Source: Pyrinomonadaceae bacterium (GTDB taxonomy: Bacteria; Acidobacteriota; Blastocatellia; Pyrinomonadales; Pyrinomonadaceae). Taken from it: 64,000 nt of DNA. The notes under the pieces were generated by a model that saw nothing but the letters and a program-made list of their open reading frames with translations, was not told the origin of the DNA and did no database searches. Both the position numbers and the translations under genes were made by a program. Positions 44,954 to 53,599 of the stretch are shown here, in pieces. Each line of letters begins with the position of its first letter. Position 1 is the first letter of the stretch. The stretch is taken from positions 1,240,001-1,304,000 of the forward strand of contig DASUNM010000023.1 of assembly GCA_036277115.1 (NCBI GenBank), given 5' to 3'.

Positions 44954-45721
44954 ATGAACGTCTATCTGTCGCTTACCACCATAAAGCAAAATGAAATCAG
45001 AGTCGTTGAAACGTTACAAAGCATCGCCGCTCAAACCGAATTGCCTGACAGTTGTTTTATCTTCCTTTCAGAAACTCCCTATCTATTGGATTCAGGCTTC
45101 ACAAACGGAACGACTGATTCGCAGCTTTCAGAGTTCGTGAAATCGAATCCGCGGTTCGAACTACGCTGGTGTCCGAACACAGGACCCTTTCGTAAATTGC
45201 TACCACTGCTGGAGGAGAAGTTTGATGAGGATTGCCTGATTATCACGATTGATGACGACACGGTATATACCGAGACGCTGGTGGAAAAGCTGGTTGACGA
45301 TTTCAACAGATACAAATGCTGTGCAAGCAATTGGGCGTTAACGCTTCACGACCCTGGTGATATTCGCGGGCTGAATTATGAGAACTTCGCTTATCCGGTT
45401 TCCAACTACCTATACAACTTTCATCTTGGCAAAGGGGGCGTTGCTTACCATCCTTCGTTTTTCAACAAGACCAGAAACATCATGTTCGATGATGATTTGA
45501 TTAAGGCAACGTGTCCTACGAATGACGATGTCTGGTTCAACTTCATGAGAATTGCGAATGGAGTTAGTTGTCATTCCGACAACAGCTCATTTATGACGAA
45601 AGACAATACGACTACAGAGACCGCGCTCTGGTACAACATCAACGCAAGGAATCGAACTAACTCAAAATCTATGCGAGCGACAGTTGACTTGCTGATTGCT
45701 GAAGGGCTCTTGAGTCAATAA
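44954..45721 (+). CDS. GT-A-type glycosyltransferase-like protein, A+T-rich
   Basis: This 255-residue protein begins MNVYLSLTTIKQNEIRVVET and contains CLIITIDDDTVYTETLVEKL, a DxD-like motif near residue 98, as in small GT-A enzymes. SNYLYNFHLGKGGVAYHPSF may form the acceptor loop, and CPTNDDVWFNFMRIANG is typical of the C-terminal region. An upstream TTG at 44936 is possible. The gene is visibly more A+T-rich and uses more AAT, ATT and TAT codons than its neighbours, suggesting recent transfer. Palindromic repeats follow it at 45732. Confidence 0.75.
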   Translation: MNVYLSLTTIKQNEIRVVETLQSIAAQTELPDSCFIFLSETPYLLDSGFTNGTTDSQLSEFVKSNPRFELRWCPNTGPFRKLLPLLEEKFDEDCLIITIDDDTVYTETLVEKLVDDFNRYKCCASNWALTLHDPGDIRGLNYENFAYPVSNYLYNFHLGKGGVAYHPSFFNKTRNIMFDDDLIKATCPTNDDVWFNFMRIANGVSCHSDNSSFMTKDNTTTETALWYNINARNRTNSKSMRATVDLLIAEGLLSQ

Positions 45722-45731
45722 GAACGCAGTG

Positions 45732-45789
45732 TGGCACAGATTAGTCTGTGTATTCGTGAGCGTCATCACAGACTGAAGTCTGTGCTACA
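45732..45789. repeat. Palindromic doublet (CACAGACTGAAGTCTGTG family)
   Basis: TGGCACAGATTAGTCTGTG (45732-45750) and CACAGACTGAAGTCTGTG (45767-45784) form two related palindromes, each built around GACTnnAGTC. A similar doublet with CCGACTnnAGTCGG occurs at 61857-61919. The general design is palindrome, short spacer, palindrome. Confidence 0.7.
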
Positions 45790-45831
45790 AATCATGAACG
45801 TGTCCGCGAAGAAAGCCGGCTGGTAGCCCGC

Positions 45832-46731
45832 CTAGGAACTGCGGCTAGCTTGGGTGGGTTGAAGTATCCACTTGTCGATGGCCCGGGCTGCCCCATCTTC
45901 TTCGAACGTTGTGGTTACCCAATCAGCAGCGGCCCTGACCTCCAATGGCGCGTGACCCATCGCGACTCCAATTCCGGCATATTGGAGCATTTCAATATCG
46001 GCGAAGTCGTCCCCAATGGCCATCACATTTTCCGGTCGAAGAGACATGATTTCTTGAGCGAGATAGCTCACCGCCAGTCGCTTGTTTACGGCCGGATGGA
46101 ATATTTTAAGGAAGGCCATTGATTTATATTCCTTCACTCGAATTCGGCTGTGCGAATGGTTCATCAGGCCGGCGAGGCGTGCGATCACTTCGAACTCATC
46201 GCTCAATACGATCACTTCCGTGATCGCCCGATCCAGCAATTGCCGTAAATCACTCACGACAATTGGGGCAACCTTTGATCCTTGAAAAAACTTAATCGAT
46301 GCCTCATTCAGATTCGAGATATACAAATCGTGCTGAACATAGAATTGGACGGATACGCGGTCGTTCAGGCTTGGTTGTTCCGTATAGTCCAGCACCTGAG
46401 CTACGGCGCGACGTTCCAGGGGCCAGTGACGGTGAACGACTTCAGTCTTAGGTTCCCGGATCAGAGCCCCCTCATTGCAGATTAAAGGCAATGTTGAACC
46501 GATGGAATTATGTGCGTGCAGGGAATTCTGATACAAACGGCCTGTGGCAATGGCCACCGCTACTCCGCGGCGTTTGGCTGAAGCGATGGCTTGGGCGACA
46601 GAGTCCCGGATGCGATTCGAATCGTCAATAATCGTGCCGTCAATGTCGAGCACGAGCAAGCGAATGTCGGTGGCCGTCTTCGAAGAAATCACCCGGACTG
46701 CCGATTCGTCGCTATCCTTGTTTTCTTTCAT
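45832..46731 (-). CDS. HAD-superfamily phosphatase (Cof/IIB type)
   Basis: The protein has about 299 residues from ATG 46731; a TTG at 46857 would add a cysteine-containing N-terminus without similarity. The HAD motifs are intact: LLVLDIDGTIIDDSNR near residue 25 (nucleophile Asp and acid Asp), AIATGRLYQNS (motif II) and the Lys region; motif IV is ENVMAIGDDFADIEMLQ near residue 250. This is a Cof-type phosphatase acting on sugar phosphates or similar metabolites. It follows the NIS-synthetase-like gene on the same strand, so it may dephosphorylate a biosynthetic intermediate of that cluster. Confidence 0.88.
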   Translation of the reverse strand: MKENKDSDESAVRVISSKTATDIRLLVLDIDGTIIDDSNRIRDSVAQAIASAKRRGVAVAIATGRLYQNSLHAHNSIGSTLPLICNEGALIREPKTEVVHRHWPLERRAVAQVLDYTEQPSLNDRVSVQFYVQHDLYISNLNEASIKFFQGSKVAPIVVSDLRQLLDRAITEVIVLSDEFEVIARLAGLMNHSHSRIRVKEYKSMAFLKIFHPAVNKRLAVSYLAQEIMSLRPENVMAIGDDFADIEMLQYAGIGVAMGHAPLEVRAAADWVTTTFEEDGAARAIDKWILQPTQASRSS

Positions 46732-46866
46732 CTCCAACTTACAAGATTTGCAGATGCGAGCCTCTGCTGGACGGCTAATAAGCTGCGAAGCTCCCAAGAT
46801 ATAAGTGGCCCACAAGCTCCTGAAGATTGTCACCTGGAGCAAGGCTCCCGGTGACAAAGCATTCGT

Positions 46867-48213
46867 CTAAAGCTTACGGCGAGGTCTCAACGGTCCACTA
46901 GCTCGAAGTGCTTCCTCCAGATTTTTCCAACGCCAGGTAAGTATTGGTATCTTGCGCTCTCGATACCGCTCAAAATCTTTTTCGAAATTCCTGGTCGTGC
47001 GGATCCCACTTGCGGACAGGATCAGATTTTGAAGCTTGCCTGCTCTGGCGTTAAAGACGCCCGCAAAATCATCCGTGGGGATTTCAAAATAATCTTGCAG
47101 TGCGACGCGAACCGCGTACCCCATGGACTCTTGCAAGTACATACGAAGCCATTGGTGAAGTATGTCGCACTGTTTTCCCAGGTCCCCCAAATGAATGTGT
47201 TTGGGAAGCGCTTCAAGGCCTTTATTGGCGAGACGACGTAAGTCGTTATCCAGCCGGAATCCCCCCAGGTCGCGGTGCCAGAACCGCTTTGTGGGAATTC
47301 CATTCCGCAATTCCATGAGGATGTTCTGCTCGTGCATTTCCCCCACGACCCCTACGGTCATTCCAAGGAAGTAAGCCTGGTAAAGCAGCGGCGTAAAAAT
47401 AAACGCGTCCACCCAAGCCGTAGGTTCGAGACCACTCGATTCGACCAACTCGACGATGCGCGGGCGTCTAACGTGCTGGGAAGCACAGAGGCTGAATACC
47501 GGTACGATTTCTTCGCCGGCGCCAAGTTTCCAGGGTGTCTCTCGCCCCAAAAGCCCGGCATTGGTTTGCTTATGGATCAGGCCCACCGGATCATCAAGTA
47601 AAAGAATTCCCTGCCTTTCCAAGTCCGCTTTGCGAATTCCGGTAAATAGCGAGGAGATACCTACGCTTCGCTTTATTTCATCAAGCCTAACGTTTCGATT
47701 CCCCCCGCCCACCCACCGGTTGAACGAGGCTTTCACTGCGAACGGCGGGGTTGTCGGCGACCGCGGATTCCAAACCAGGAGAGTGCGGTGCGAAGCCATT
47801 GGCGTTGCCAGGAATCTCGGGTTCTTCCACCTCGCGCCCTCCAGATCGCGCTTGAGGAAATACTGCACGCTCAATGGATGTACAAGATGGGAGTAAACAT
47901 CGGAACTGGATCCCGAAAGATACCAGGGTAAAGGCTGCGATCGACTTTGAAACAAGCGGAACTGATCCCGCGGGGCTTCGAATTCCGGTAGCCAAAACAC
48001 CGGTTGCCGTTCCGGCCAGAACTCGGGCGGGACTGAAGTAGGTTCGATCGAGTAATCGCGTTCACTTATCGCCCGATCATTGTGCGTTTGTTCCTGATGA
48101 ATCCATTTCACCGGATCCGGGTAGGTCAGACTAAGTTTCCGCAGCGCAGCTCGACCGGCGGCGCGCGGACGCAAATAGTATTGAGGATTTGGATTGGGTC
48201 TGCTGCCGGTCAT
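46867..48213 (-). CDS. IucA/IucC-type NIS siderophore synthetase-like protein
   Basis: This 448-residue protein matches parts of the NRPS-independent siderophore synthetase fold. YSHLVHPLSVQYFLKRD near residue 108 resembles the HPxHP segment. FAVKASFNRWVGGGNRNVRL near residue 160 resembles the ATP-binding K-x-S loop. EMHEQNILMEL near residue 315 and FWHRDLGGFRLDNDLR near residue 335 are the HxQN and RDxGG motifs. NIS enzymes adenylate a carboxylate and couple it to an amine or alcohol. The protein is shorter than IucA (about 570), so the N-terminal domain is reduced. It lies between a PRTase-like and a HAD gene. Confidence 0.7.
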   Translation of the reverse strand: MTGSRPNPNPQYYLRPRAAGRAALRKLSLTYPDPVKWIHQEQTHNDRAISERDYSIEPTSVPPEFWPERQPVFWLPEFEAPRDQFRLFQSRSQPLPWYLSGSSSDVYSHLVHPLSVQYFLKRDLEGARWKNPRFLATPMASHRTLLVWNPRSPTTPPFAVKASFNRWVGGGNRNVRLDEIKRSVGISSLFTGIRKADLERQGILLLDDPVGLIHKQTNAGLLGRETPWKLGAGEEIVPVFSLCASQHVRRPRIVELVESSGLEPTAWVDAFIFTPLLYQAYFLGMTVGVVGEMHEQNILMELRNGIPTKRFWHRDLGGFRLDNDLRRLANKGLEALPKHIHLGDLGKQCDILHQWLRMYLQESMGYAVRVALQDYFEIPTDDFAGVFNARAGKLQNLILSASGIRTTRNFEKDFERYRERKIPILTWRWKNLEEALRASGPLRPRRKL

Positions 48214-48241
48214 CTTCTTTGTGCGTGCTCGGTGGGTTTCG

Positions 48242-48291
48242 GTGTCTCTGTGGTGGCTGTTTTCTTAAAGATAAGTTCACCACAGAGACAC
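48242..48291. repeat. Palindromic element of the CACCACAGAG family, copy A
   Basis: GTGTCTCTGTGGTG (48242-48255) pairs with CACCACAGAGACAC (48278-48291). Flanks extend the similarity with further CACAGAG words to about 48315. Copy B lies at 49369-49424. The element separates the NIS-like gene from the PRTase-like gene. Confidence 0.8.
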
Positions 48292-48342
48292 GGAGTTCCA
48301 CAGAGGCCCACAGTGATCCTAAAAGTGGGACACTATCCAACA

Positions 48343-49218
48343 CTAAGTTCCGACGTGAAGGCCATCGGCGCTTTTCGATTCAACGGTTCCTTGTGTGGCG
48401 TACGACCTGACCAGTTCCGCCCGCTCCCGGAAGTCATCCAAATTTTGGAAACGATTCAATTCAACTAGTTTCAGCAAGCGTGCTCGGCGCTCCGCATTAA
48501 GCGCCCGCAGGATCTGGTCGAGTTCCGCGAGGCTCAAGTGCATCAGCCTGGTTAAGCATTTGCCGGTGAATTGAATTTGTTCGCGGGACACCATTCGCAA
48601 AAGATCCTCGAACGGGCTGGAATTAATTTGCCATTCTATTTTCGGATTCGTCCTGCCGATTTCCGGATCGATGACGATCAGGTAGAGCCACCTGACGCAG
48701 GCTACTCCGTCACGCTCAAAATACTGCTGCATTGCCTGTTGTTGTGCGCCAGTGACGCAGACGTCGTTGATGAACAGAACCGGGCGGCCGTGAAAATCAG
48801 GGTTGCGAACCAGCCGCTGACTTAAGCGTTCGCGTAGTGTCAGGCGGTCTGCAAAGTCCATTTTTGCATAGTCGATAGAGGCCGTTGCCTCGTTGTCGTA
48901 CTGGATATCGATCAAGGAAAGTTCTTTTGCATTGTTCTTGTCCCGTTCGCGCAGGTACAAATCAAATAACTCCCGACACAACAAGTTGGCGGCCGCCTGT
49001 GTCTCGGCAGCGATCGCCGGTCCCGTCAATATCCAATTGGTGTGTTCCGACTCATTCGCAATTACCCGTTTCATCAGCGGAAGCATCAACTGGGCGTAAT
49101 AGCGAACACTGCTGGTGACGCCGAGCTTGAAGGCGGGATACTGGCGAAAAATCTCCGCGTCCGCGTCAAGCGGCAACTCGCTAATGCGATATAAGAACGT
49201 GGTTTCTGAGTCACTCAT
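48343..49218 (-). CDS. Phosphoribosyltransferase-like protein
   Basis: This 291-residue protein contains RPVLFINDVCVTGAQQQAMQ near residue 148, the type I PRTase PRPP-binding loop with the acidic pair modified to N-D. SEHTNWILTGPAIAAETQAA near residue 62 could be the pyrophosphate loop. The C-terminal third is helical. It is the first gene of a minus-strand trio with NIS-like and HAD genes. A PRTase-HAD combination has been described in Ter-associated biosynthetic operons, but the ter genes themselves are not seen here. A nucleoside-like or phosphoribosylated metabolite is the inferred product. Confidence 0.72.
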   Translation of the reverse strand: MSDSETTFLYRISELPLDADAEIFRQYPAFKLGVTSSVRYYAQLMLPLMKRVIANESEHTNWILTGPAIAAETQAAANLLCRELFDLYLRERDKNNAKELSLIDIQYDNEATASIDYAKMDFADRLTLRERLSQRLVRNPDFHGRPVLFINDVCVTGAQQQAMQQYFERDGVACVRWLYLIVIDPEIGRTNPKIEWQINSSPFEDLLRMVSREQIQFTGKCLTRLMHLSLAELDQILRALNAERRARLLKLVELNRFQNLDDFRERAELVRSYATQGTVESKSADGLHVGT

Positions 49219-49368
49219 TTTTTAGCGATTCCGGCGGGCGCGATTCACTTGTATGTTGGATCAGAAAGGATCACGGCAGCAACATTCTGCGCGTGTTTCG
49301 AAACTGCCTTCGCGGTGTAAATGTCCGAGTTGGTGTTTTGCCGGCAGGCGCAGGCGCCGGAAGAAAAA

Positions 49369-49424
49369 CTCTGTGCCTTTGTGGTGAGTGTTTGTTTCGA
49401 TATTTTCACCACAGCGGCACAGAG
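49369..49424. repeat. Palindromic element of the CACCACAGAG family, copy B
   Basis: CTCTGTGCCTTTGTGGTG (49369-49386) and CACCACAGCGGCACAGAG (49407-49424) pair at 16 of 18 positions. Additional CACAGAGACACCGAGG continues to 49444. This is the main content of the 430-base gene-free interval 49219-49646. The rest shows no gene or other clear signal. Confidence 0.8.
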
Positions 49425-49646
49425 GACACACAGAGACACCGAGGAAGACGTAGACCAGGACTCGCTGAAGGGTAATACATTGTGAGGCGCATAAGAGCGA
49501 CCAGCACCGGCCGCTCGCGGGCTGGAACCTGGTCCCACAGAATAAACTTGCGGTCCGAAATTGCTAGCTTGGTGCATTCGCGAGGACATACAGGGCGGCC
49601 AGCGCGGGCCGCCCTGTGTGTTGACCTTCGATCGGCGTGTCAAAGG

Positions 49647-51683
49647 CTATCGGCTGCGAGCGCTGTTCTTGATCAGCATTTTGCGGAATTTCGCCAAGCC
49701 TACCGCTGAAGGTACTGCTGCGCTGGTCGGGGCAGTACCTACTTCCGGCGCGAACACGGGGGCGTTCTTAAGGATGAAGCTGAAATCGTACCCGGCCACT
49801 TGTGCGTTACCGTGGCAACCCATGCAGCCCCCCATGTTGGCTGCTTTGCCGCTGTTCGGATTAGGCGTAGGACTGGAACCAGGGACGATAGCGGGCAAGT
49901 TGTAATACACATTCTTGAACGGCTGGCCGTAGAACGGCGAAGTGGAGTCGGAAACGTAATCAGTAATCAGGTTAAGGATGTTGTCGTTGTTGTTTGGATC
50001 GTGCTGGAATTGACCACTGAACACTTGCAGGTTGTAGTTCGTCTCGACCACTTCATTGGCTTGATAATAGGTGGAAGGGTCGGGTCCGTTGGGTGCTCCC
50101 GTGTACGTCGTCCCCGCCGGTTTGTCGTAAGGCTGATACTGCACATTGATGAGCTTGTAGTACTGCCAGACCGGGTTGCCGTTGTTGTTCTGCTGTCCGT
50201 AGGTCTTGATCGCTGCATGCACAGCCGTGTTCACGTCGATGATGCATTGAGGGATGTTGTGCTTGCGTTGGTTCACCGCGACGATCCCTTGCGTAGTGTT
50301 CGGCGTCGCTGTCGGCGTGGGCATCGGCGCCGGGGCCGAGTTGTTATAGAAGAGTCGCTGTCCCGCTGTCTGTACAGTTAAAGAAGAGGTCGCAGGCTGT
50401 AGCTGTTGAATAGTCTGCGAGGTCTCAGGCGTGGTTGAAGTGGCTGCTGTCGAGGTGATGTTGGGCTCGAGCGCAGCAGTGGGCGCCGGCGTGGCGGCCG
50501 AGGGCGTCGCACAAGGCCCAGTTACGAGTTTACCGTTTACATCCTCGATACAATTCCCATTGCTATCCAAAATATTGTCGGCCTGGCTGAAGGTAGCGTA
50601 GATGAAGTAAGGCGCCGACGGAGTCTTCTGGATGATGTGCAACGCCACTAAGCCCCACACCGGGTAACCCTGGCCTGGGTTGTTCTGCGCGTCTATGTAG
50701 CCGACCTGCTGCGCGCTGTTTGCGTTGTAGTAGCGAACCGTTGTCGTGTAGAAGCGACCGCTGCTGGCCTCCGCGGCGGTGAGTTGCCGCCAGGCGGCCT
50801 TTACTTCGATAGTGTTATTCGGGAAGGCGACATACTGTGAGCTGCCCGGCGACGGCTCCACGTACGATTGCGGGGACGCGAAAGCCTGGGCAATGTAAGC
50901 GGCGGTGGCAGGACCGGGCGCACTTCCATCCCACCATTTGTTGGCCGCGACATAAGTGTATTCCGCGCGGTTGGCCTTCGCGAGGAAGAGAATCTGCTGC
51001 CCGGGGAACGGCAGGTTGGCGGAGCTTAGTGTTCCTGCGTACATCGTGTCCAGGCCAATCTCGCTCTGCTCGTCCAGATTGATCCAGGGCGCAGGCGAGG
51101 GCGACCCCGTCGGCGTAGGCGTCGGCCCGTTCAAAGAAGCGAAGGAAGGGATCGCACCATTCGCGTAGATGTACTGGGGCGCGGCGTCATAGCCGTAATA
51201 GGTGCTTGCGGTACTTCCGGGGTAGCCGGGGGGCTGCCCGGTGCCGGGGAAGATTTCGGCCTTGTGCCGGAAGGTATGCCAGACCAGCGGGCCCGTCGAA
51301 TTGCCGAAGGGAACCGTCGGGTCTGGTTGGTCGCGGGTGTTGGTTGCTCCGGTCTGGGCGACGGCGGGCCAGTTGAGCGCAATGAACTCTTGCCACGCGA
51401 AAACACCTGCATCCCGTAAAGTGGCCGTTGCGGCGCCTCCGCCGTTTATATTTACGTCAGTAGGCGGCAGCCACGGACTACTTGCCGGATCGATGGTAAA
51501 TGAAACTGGGGCACAACCTCCCGGGGCCACGGCTAGCTCAGTACGGGGAGCTTCCGGAGCGGTGCTTCGGCATGCAGCCCCGATCACCAACATAAGACAC
51601 CACAACACAAGTGAGAGGAGCACGAGAACTTTGTTGCGACTCAGGGTTTTAGCAGCCAGGAGGGAAGTTGGTTTTGTTTTCAT
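49647..51683 (-). CDS. Secreted/lipoprotein with single c-type haem motif (CMGCHG)
   Basis: This protein of about 678 residues has an export signal at about residues 20-40 (VLVLLSLVLWCLMLVIGAAC), with a possible lipid-anchored cysteine. A large Ala/Thr/Pro-rich body contains AWQEFIALNWPAVAQTG near residue 95. One haem-binding site, GGCMGCHGNAQ, lies near residue 620, close to the C-terminus. It shares its plan (signal, AWQEFIALNWP-like start, NxxxCHG near the end) with the gene at 55729. ATG 51683 is preferred over 51716. It is probably a periplasmic or surface electron carrier or oxidoreductase of unknown function. Confidence 0.7.
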   Translation of the reverse strand: MKTKPTSLLAAKTLSRNKVLVLLSLVLWCLMLVIGAACRSTAPEAPRTELAVAPGGCAPVSFTIDPASSPWLPPTDVNINGGGAATATLRDAGVFAWQEFIALNWPAVAQTGATNTRDQPDPTVPFGNSTGPLVWHTFRHKAEIFPGTGQPPGYPGSTASTYYGYDAAPQYIYANGAIPSFASLNGPTPTPTGSPSPAPWINLDEQSEIGLDTMYAGTLSSANLPFPGQQILFLAKANRAEYTYVAANKWWDGSAPGPATAAYIAQAFASPQSYVEPSPGSSQYVAFPNNTIEVKAAWRQLTAAEASSGRFYTTTVRYYNANSAQQVGYIDAQNNPGQGYPVWGLVALHIIQKTPSAPYFIYATFSQADNILDSNGNCIEDVNGKLVTGPCATPSAATPAPTAALEPNITSTAATSTTPETSQTIQQLQPATSSLTVQTAGQRLFYNNSAPAPMPTPTATPNTTQGIVAVNQRKHNIPQCIIDVNTAVHAAIKTYGQQNNNGNPVWQYYKLINVQYQPYDKPAGTTYTGAPNGPDPSTYYQANEVVETNYNLQVFSGQFQHDPNNNDNILNLITDYVSDSTSPFYGQPFKNVYYNLPAIVPGSSPTPNPNSGKAANMGGCMGCHGNAQVAGYDFSFILKNAPVFAPEVGTAPTSAAVPSAVGLAKFRKMLIKNSARSR

Positions 51684-51718
51684 CCGCGCATTTTTTCCCA
51701 GCCGCAGTAGGAACACAA

Positions 51719-51742
51719 GTGTCGATCTGGTGTCGATCCGGC
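51719..51742. repeat. 12-base tandem repeat (GTCGATCTGGTG)
   Basis: GTCGATCTGGTG is followed by a second, slightly changed unit GTCGATCCGGCG. It matches the core of the repeats at 26708-26735 (reverse orientation) and 39368-39400. It lies in the short gap between the haem-motif gene and the VanX-like gene. Confidence 0.7.
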
Positions 51743-51870
51743 GCGGTACTCGCGTCTGACAACTTGCGCTTCATCGAAGTTCTGCCACGCGTCCGCTCGG
51801 GTTTTTTTGAGAATCAGGTTGGCTCGGCGGTCAATCGTGATGATTTGTTTTGGCCACGTCGCGCGGCGGT

Positions 51871-52689
51871 TCATTCACCGGGGGGCGCGATAAAACCGTA
51901 CCAGGCAGCCTCAGGAGGATTCTTTAGAAATGCGCGACTGGCTCTCACATAGCTTTGGTTTCCCCAGTCATAGTGCCAGAAGACCTTTGCCGTTTCGTTA
52001 AGCAGCCCTTCGCGAGTCATGGCCCAATGCAACAGCCGCCGGTTCTGTAGCCTGAGATCATCTTCGTCAATAAGTCCGGCTGCTAACTGTCGCTCAAAAT
52101 AGTCACCGGCGCTCACGTCCTTATCAGTGTCCTCTTCAAAGTCCGCTCCCATCTCGAGCAGTTCTTTCGTCACGGAATCGCGCAGCGTCAGATCCACTGC
52201 GGCCCCGTTTGTGTGCGCCTGCCAGGTACGGGAATCGGTCTCGTCGAACGACGCGGGATCGACGACGAATTGCCGCGCATAGGCCCGGTGTTCCTGCTCG
52301 CTCCCGCCGGGATTCTGCCGTTTGGCTTTGGTGAAAAAGAAATTCCACAGGCCTTGCTGGCAGGCGACGGTGCGGTGCCCATCGAGCACGAACAACTCTG
52401 CCTCAAACGGCCGGAGTAGCTCGTTTACGCGAGCAAGTTTTTCCGCTACCGATTTTCGCAGCCAGATGTCTGGCCGGCTGCCCTCGATCGCACGGCCGAA
52501 CGGCGGATTCTTGCCGTCCGTCTTTGCGTAGTAATTCTCAAACGCGACGCCAACCGAACCCAGATGAATTAGGGGCTCGCGACCACGCGGGTCAGTCTTA
52601 TCAATGGGAATATCCAGATACGAACTGGAAAACATTTCGAGCGAGGTGATCGGGACTTGATGATCGACGCGTATCCTGCTTCGTGTCAT
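51871..52689 (-). CDS. D-Ala-D-Ala dipeptidase-like (M15D, VanX-type) protein with altered catalytic position
   Basis: This 272-residue protein follows the VanX/DdpX plan. FVLDGHRTVACQQGLW near residue 98 is the substrate Arg region. WQAHTNGAAVDLTLRDS near residue 155 gives the zinc His and Asp, and AKVFWHYDWGNQ near residue 237 gives the last zinc His. VanX has a catalytic Glu three residues before this His (EWWH); here that position is Val (VFWH), so peptidase activity may be lost or changed. There is no signal peptide. Relatives act on cell-wall dipeptides in the cytoplasm. No van genes are near. Confidence 0.78.
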   Translation of the reverse strand: MTRSRIRVDHQVPITSLEMFSSSYLDIPIDKTDPRGREPLIHLGSVGVAFENYYAKTDGKNPPFGRAIEGSRPDIWLRKSVAEKLARVNELLRPFEAELFVLDGHRTVACQQGLWNFFFTKAKRQNPGGSEQEHRAYARQFVVDPASFDETDSRTWQAHTNGAAVDLTLRDSVTKELLEMGADFEEDTDKDVSAGDYFERQLAAGLIDEDDLRLQNRRLLHWAMTREGLLNETAKVFWHYDWGNQSYVRASRAFLKNPPEAAWYGFIAPPGE

Positions 52690-52898
52690 GAGGCTCTCCG
52701 TCGTTGTCGCGGGATTGTAGGTCTCTCCTGACCGCCACGCAAACTCGGAACCGCGGCGGTGCCCTCTGAATTATTTGCCGGGGTGCGGTTGCCCTCGTTA
52801 ATTGAAATGAGTATTACCATGGCGCTACAGATCGATTGGTGATATAAGAGCGCCTTGACGTCACTTTCTCACCTTTTAGAAATCTAAGGAGTAACTCA

Positions 52899-53387
52899 AT
52901 GTCTGACAGTCACGAGCATTTAGTTGATTTAGACGCCTACTTGAAAGACCTTCATGTGGTCGGTGACGATGACCACAAGGCTGACGTGCTGTTGCTTACT
53001 TGTTTGGATTTCCGCTTTTTCGTAAAGATTTCCAACCTGATGAAAGACATAAAATACGATCATGTGGTGCTCGCCGGCGCCGCGTTGGGTGGCGTAGTGC
53101 AAGGTAAGGAGCACTGGCACCAGACGTTTTTGGATCATGTCGATCTCGCCGTAAAACTGCACGAAGTCCCGGCTATTCTGGTTATGCAGCACCGAGATTG
53201 CGGGGCGTTTGGACCGAAAGGATTCGGCTTGCTGCCGGAGAATCCAACGCGTAAAGAAGAAAGGCAAGCGCATCGCGAGCAGGCGGCCCTATTAGGAGAG
53301 AAGGTTCCGCGTTTCCTGGGTTATAAGGCGCTGCTTTTGGACGTGCCAAGGGGGGCAGACGTTGTCACTTGCGATCAGATGATCTGA
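52899..53387 (+). CDS. Beta-carbonic-anhydrase-like protein
   Basis: This 162-residue protein has the beta-class zinc site: LLTCLDFRFFV near residue 33 (Cys and Asp-Arg dyad) and VMQHRDCGAFGPK near residue 97 (His-x-x-Cys). VLAGAALGGVVQG resembles the conserved Gly-rich helix start. It is a compact form, shorter than typical enzymes of about 200 residues. AAGGAG lies seven bases before the ATG. It should hydrate CO2, although small relatives sometimes act as other hydrolases. It appears monocistronic. Confidence 0.8.
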   Translation: MSDSHEHLVDLDAYLKDLHVVGDDDHKADVLLLTCLDFRFFVKISNLMKDIKYDHVVLAGAALGGVVQGKEHWHQTFLDHVDLAVKLHEVPAILVMQHRDCGAFGPKGFGLLPENPTRKEERQAHREQAALLGEKVPRFLGYKALLLDVPRGADVVTCDQMI

Positions 53388-53599
53388 GAGTCCGGCGCAA
53401 AAACCATCTTGATGTGTCCGAGCCGGTTTAAGATCATTCCGGAAGCGAGGACATTATCTATCACTCACCGCGTTGGAATTTGCTCGCGAGACTTACCCTG
53501 CCGCGATCCTGATTTGTGGGAACTCTGATTTCAATACATTAGCCGCCAGGTCAACCCCGACGCGCACTGGTTCGCGTTCAATCTAAAGCCACATGTTCA

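Noticed and set aside
49800..50381. 193-codon plus-strand frame rich in Val and Arg
   Set aside because: It is antisense to the low-complexity part of the haem-motif lipoprotein, which explains the composition.
51871..52689. Vancomycin-resistance (van) locus
   Set aside because: Only a VanX-like protein occurs, with an altered catalytic position and no vanH, vanA, vanR or vanS genes.
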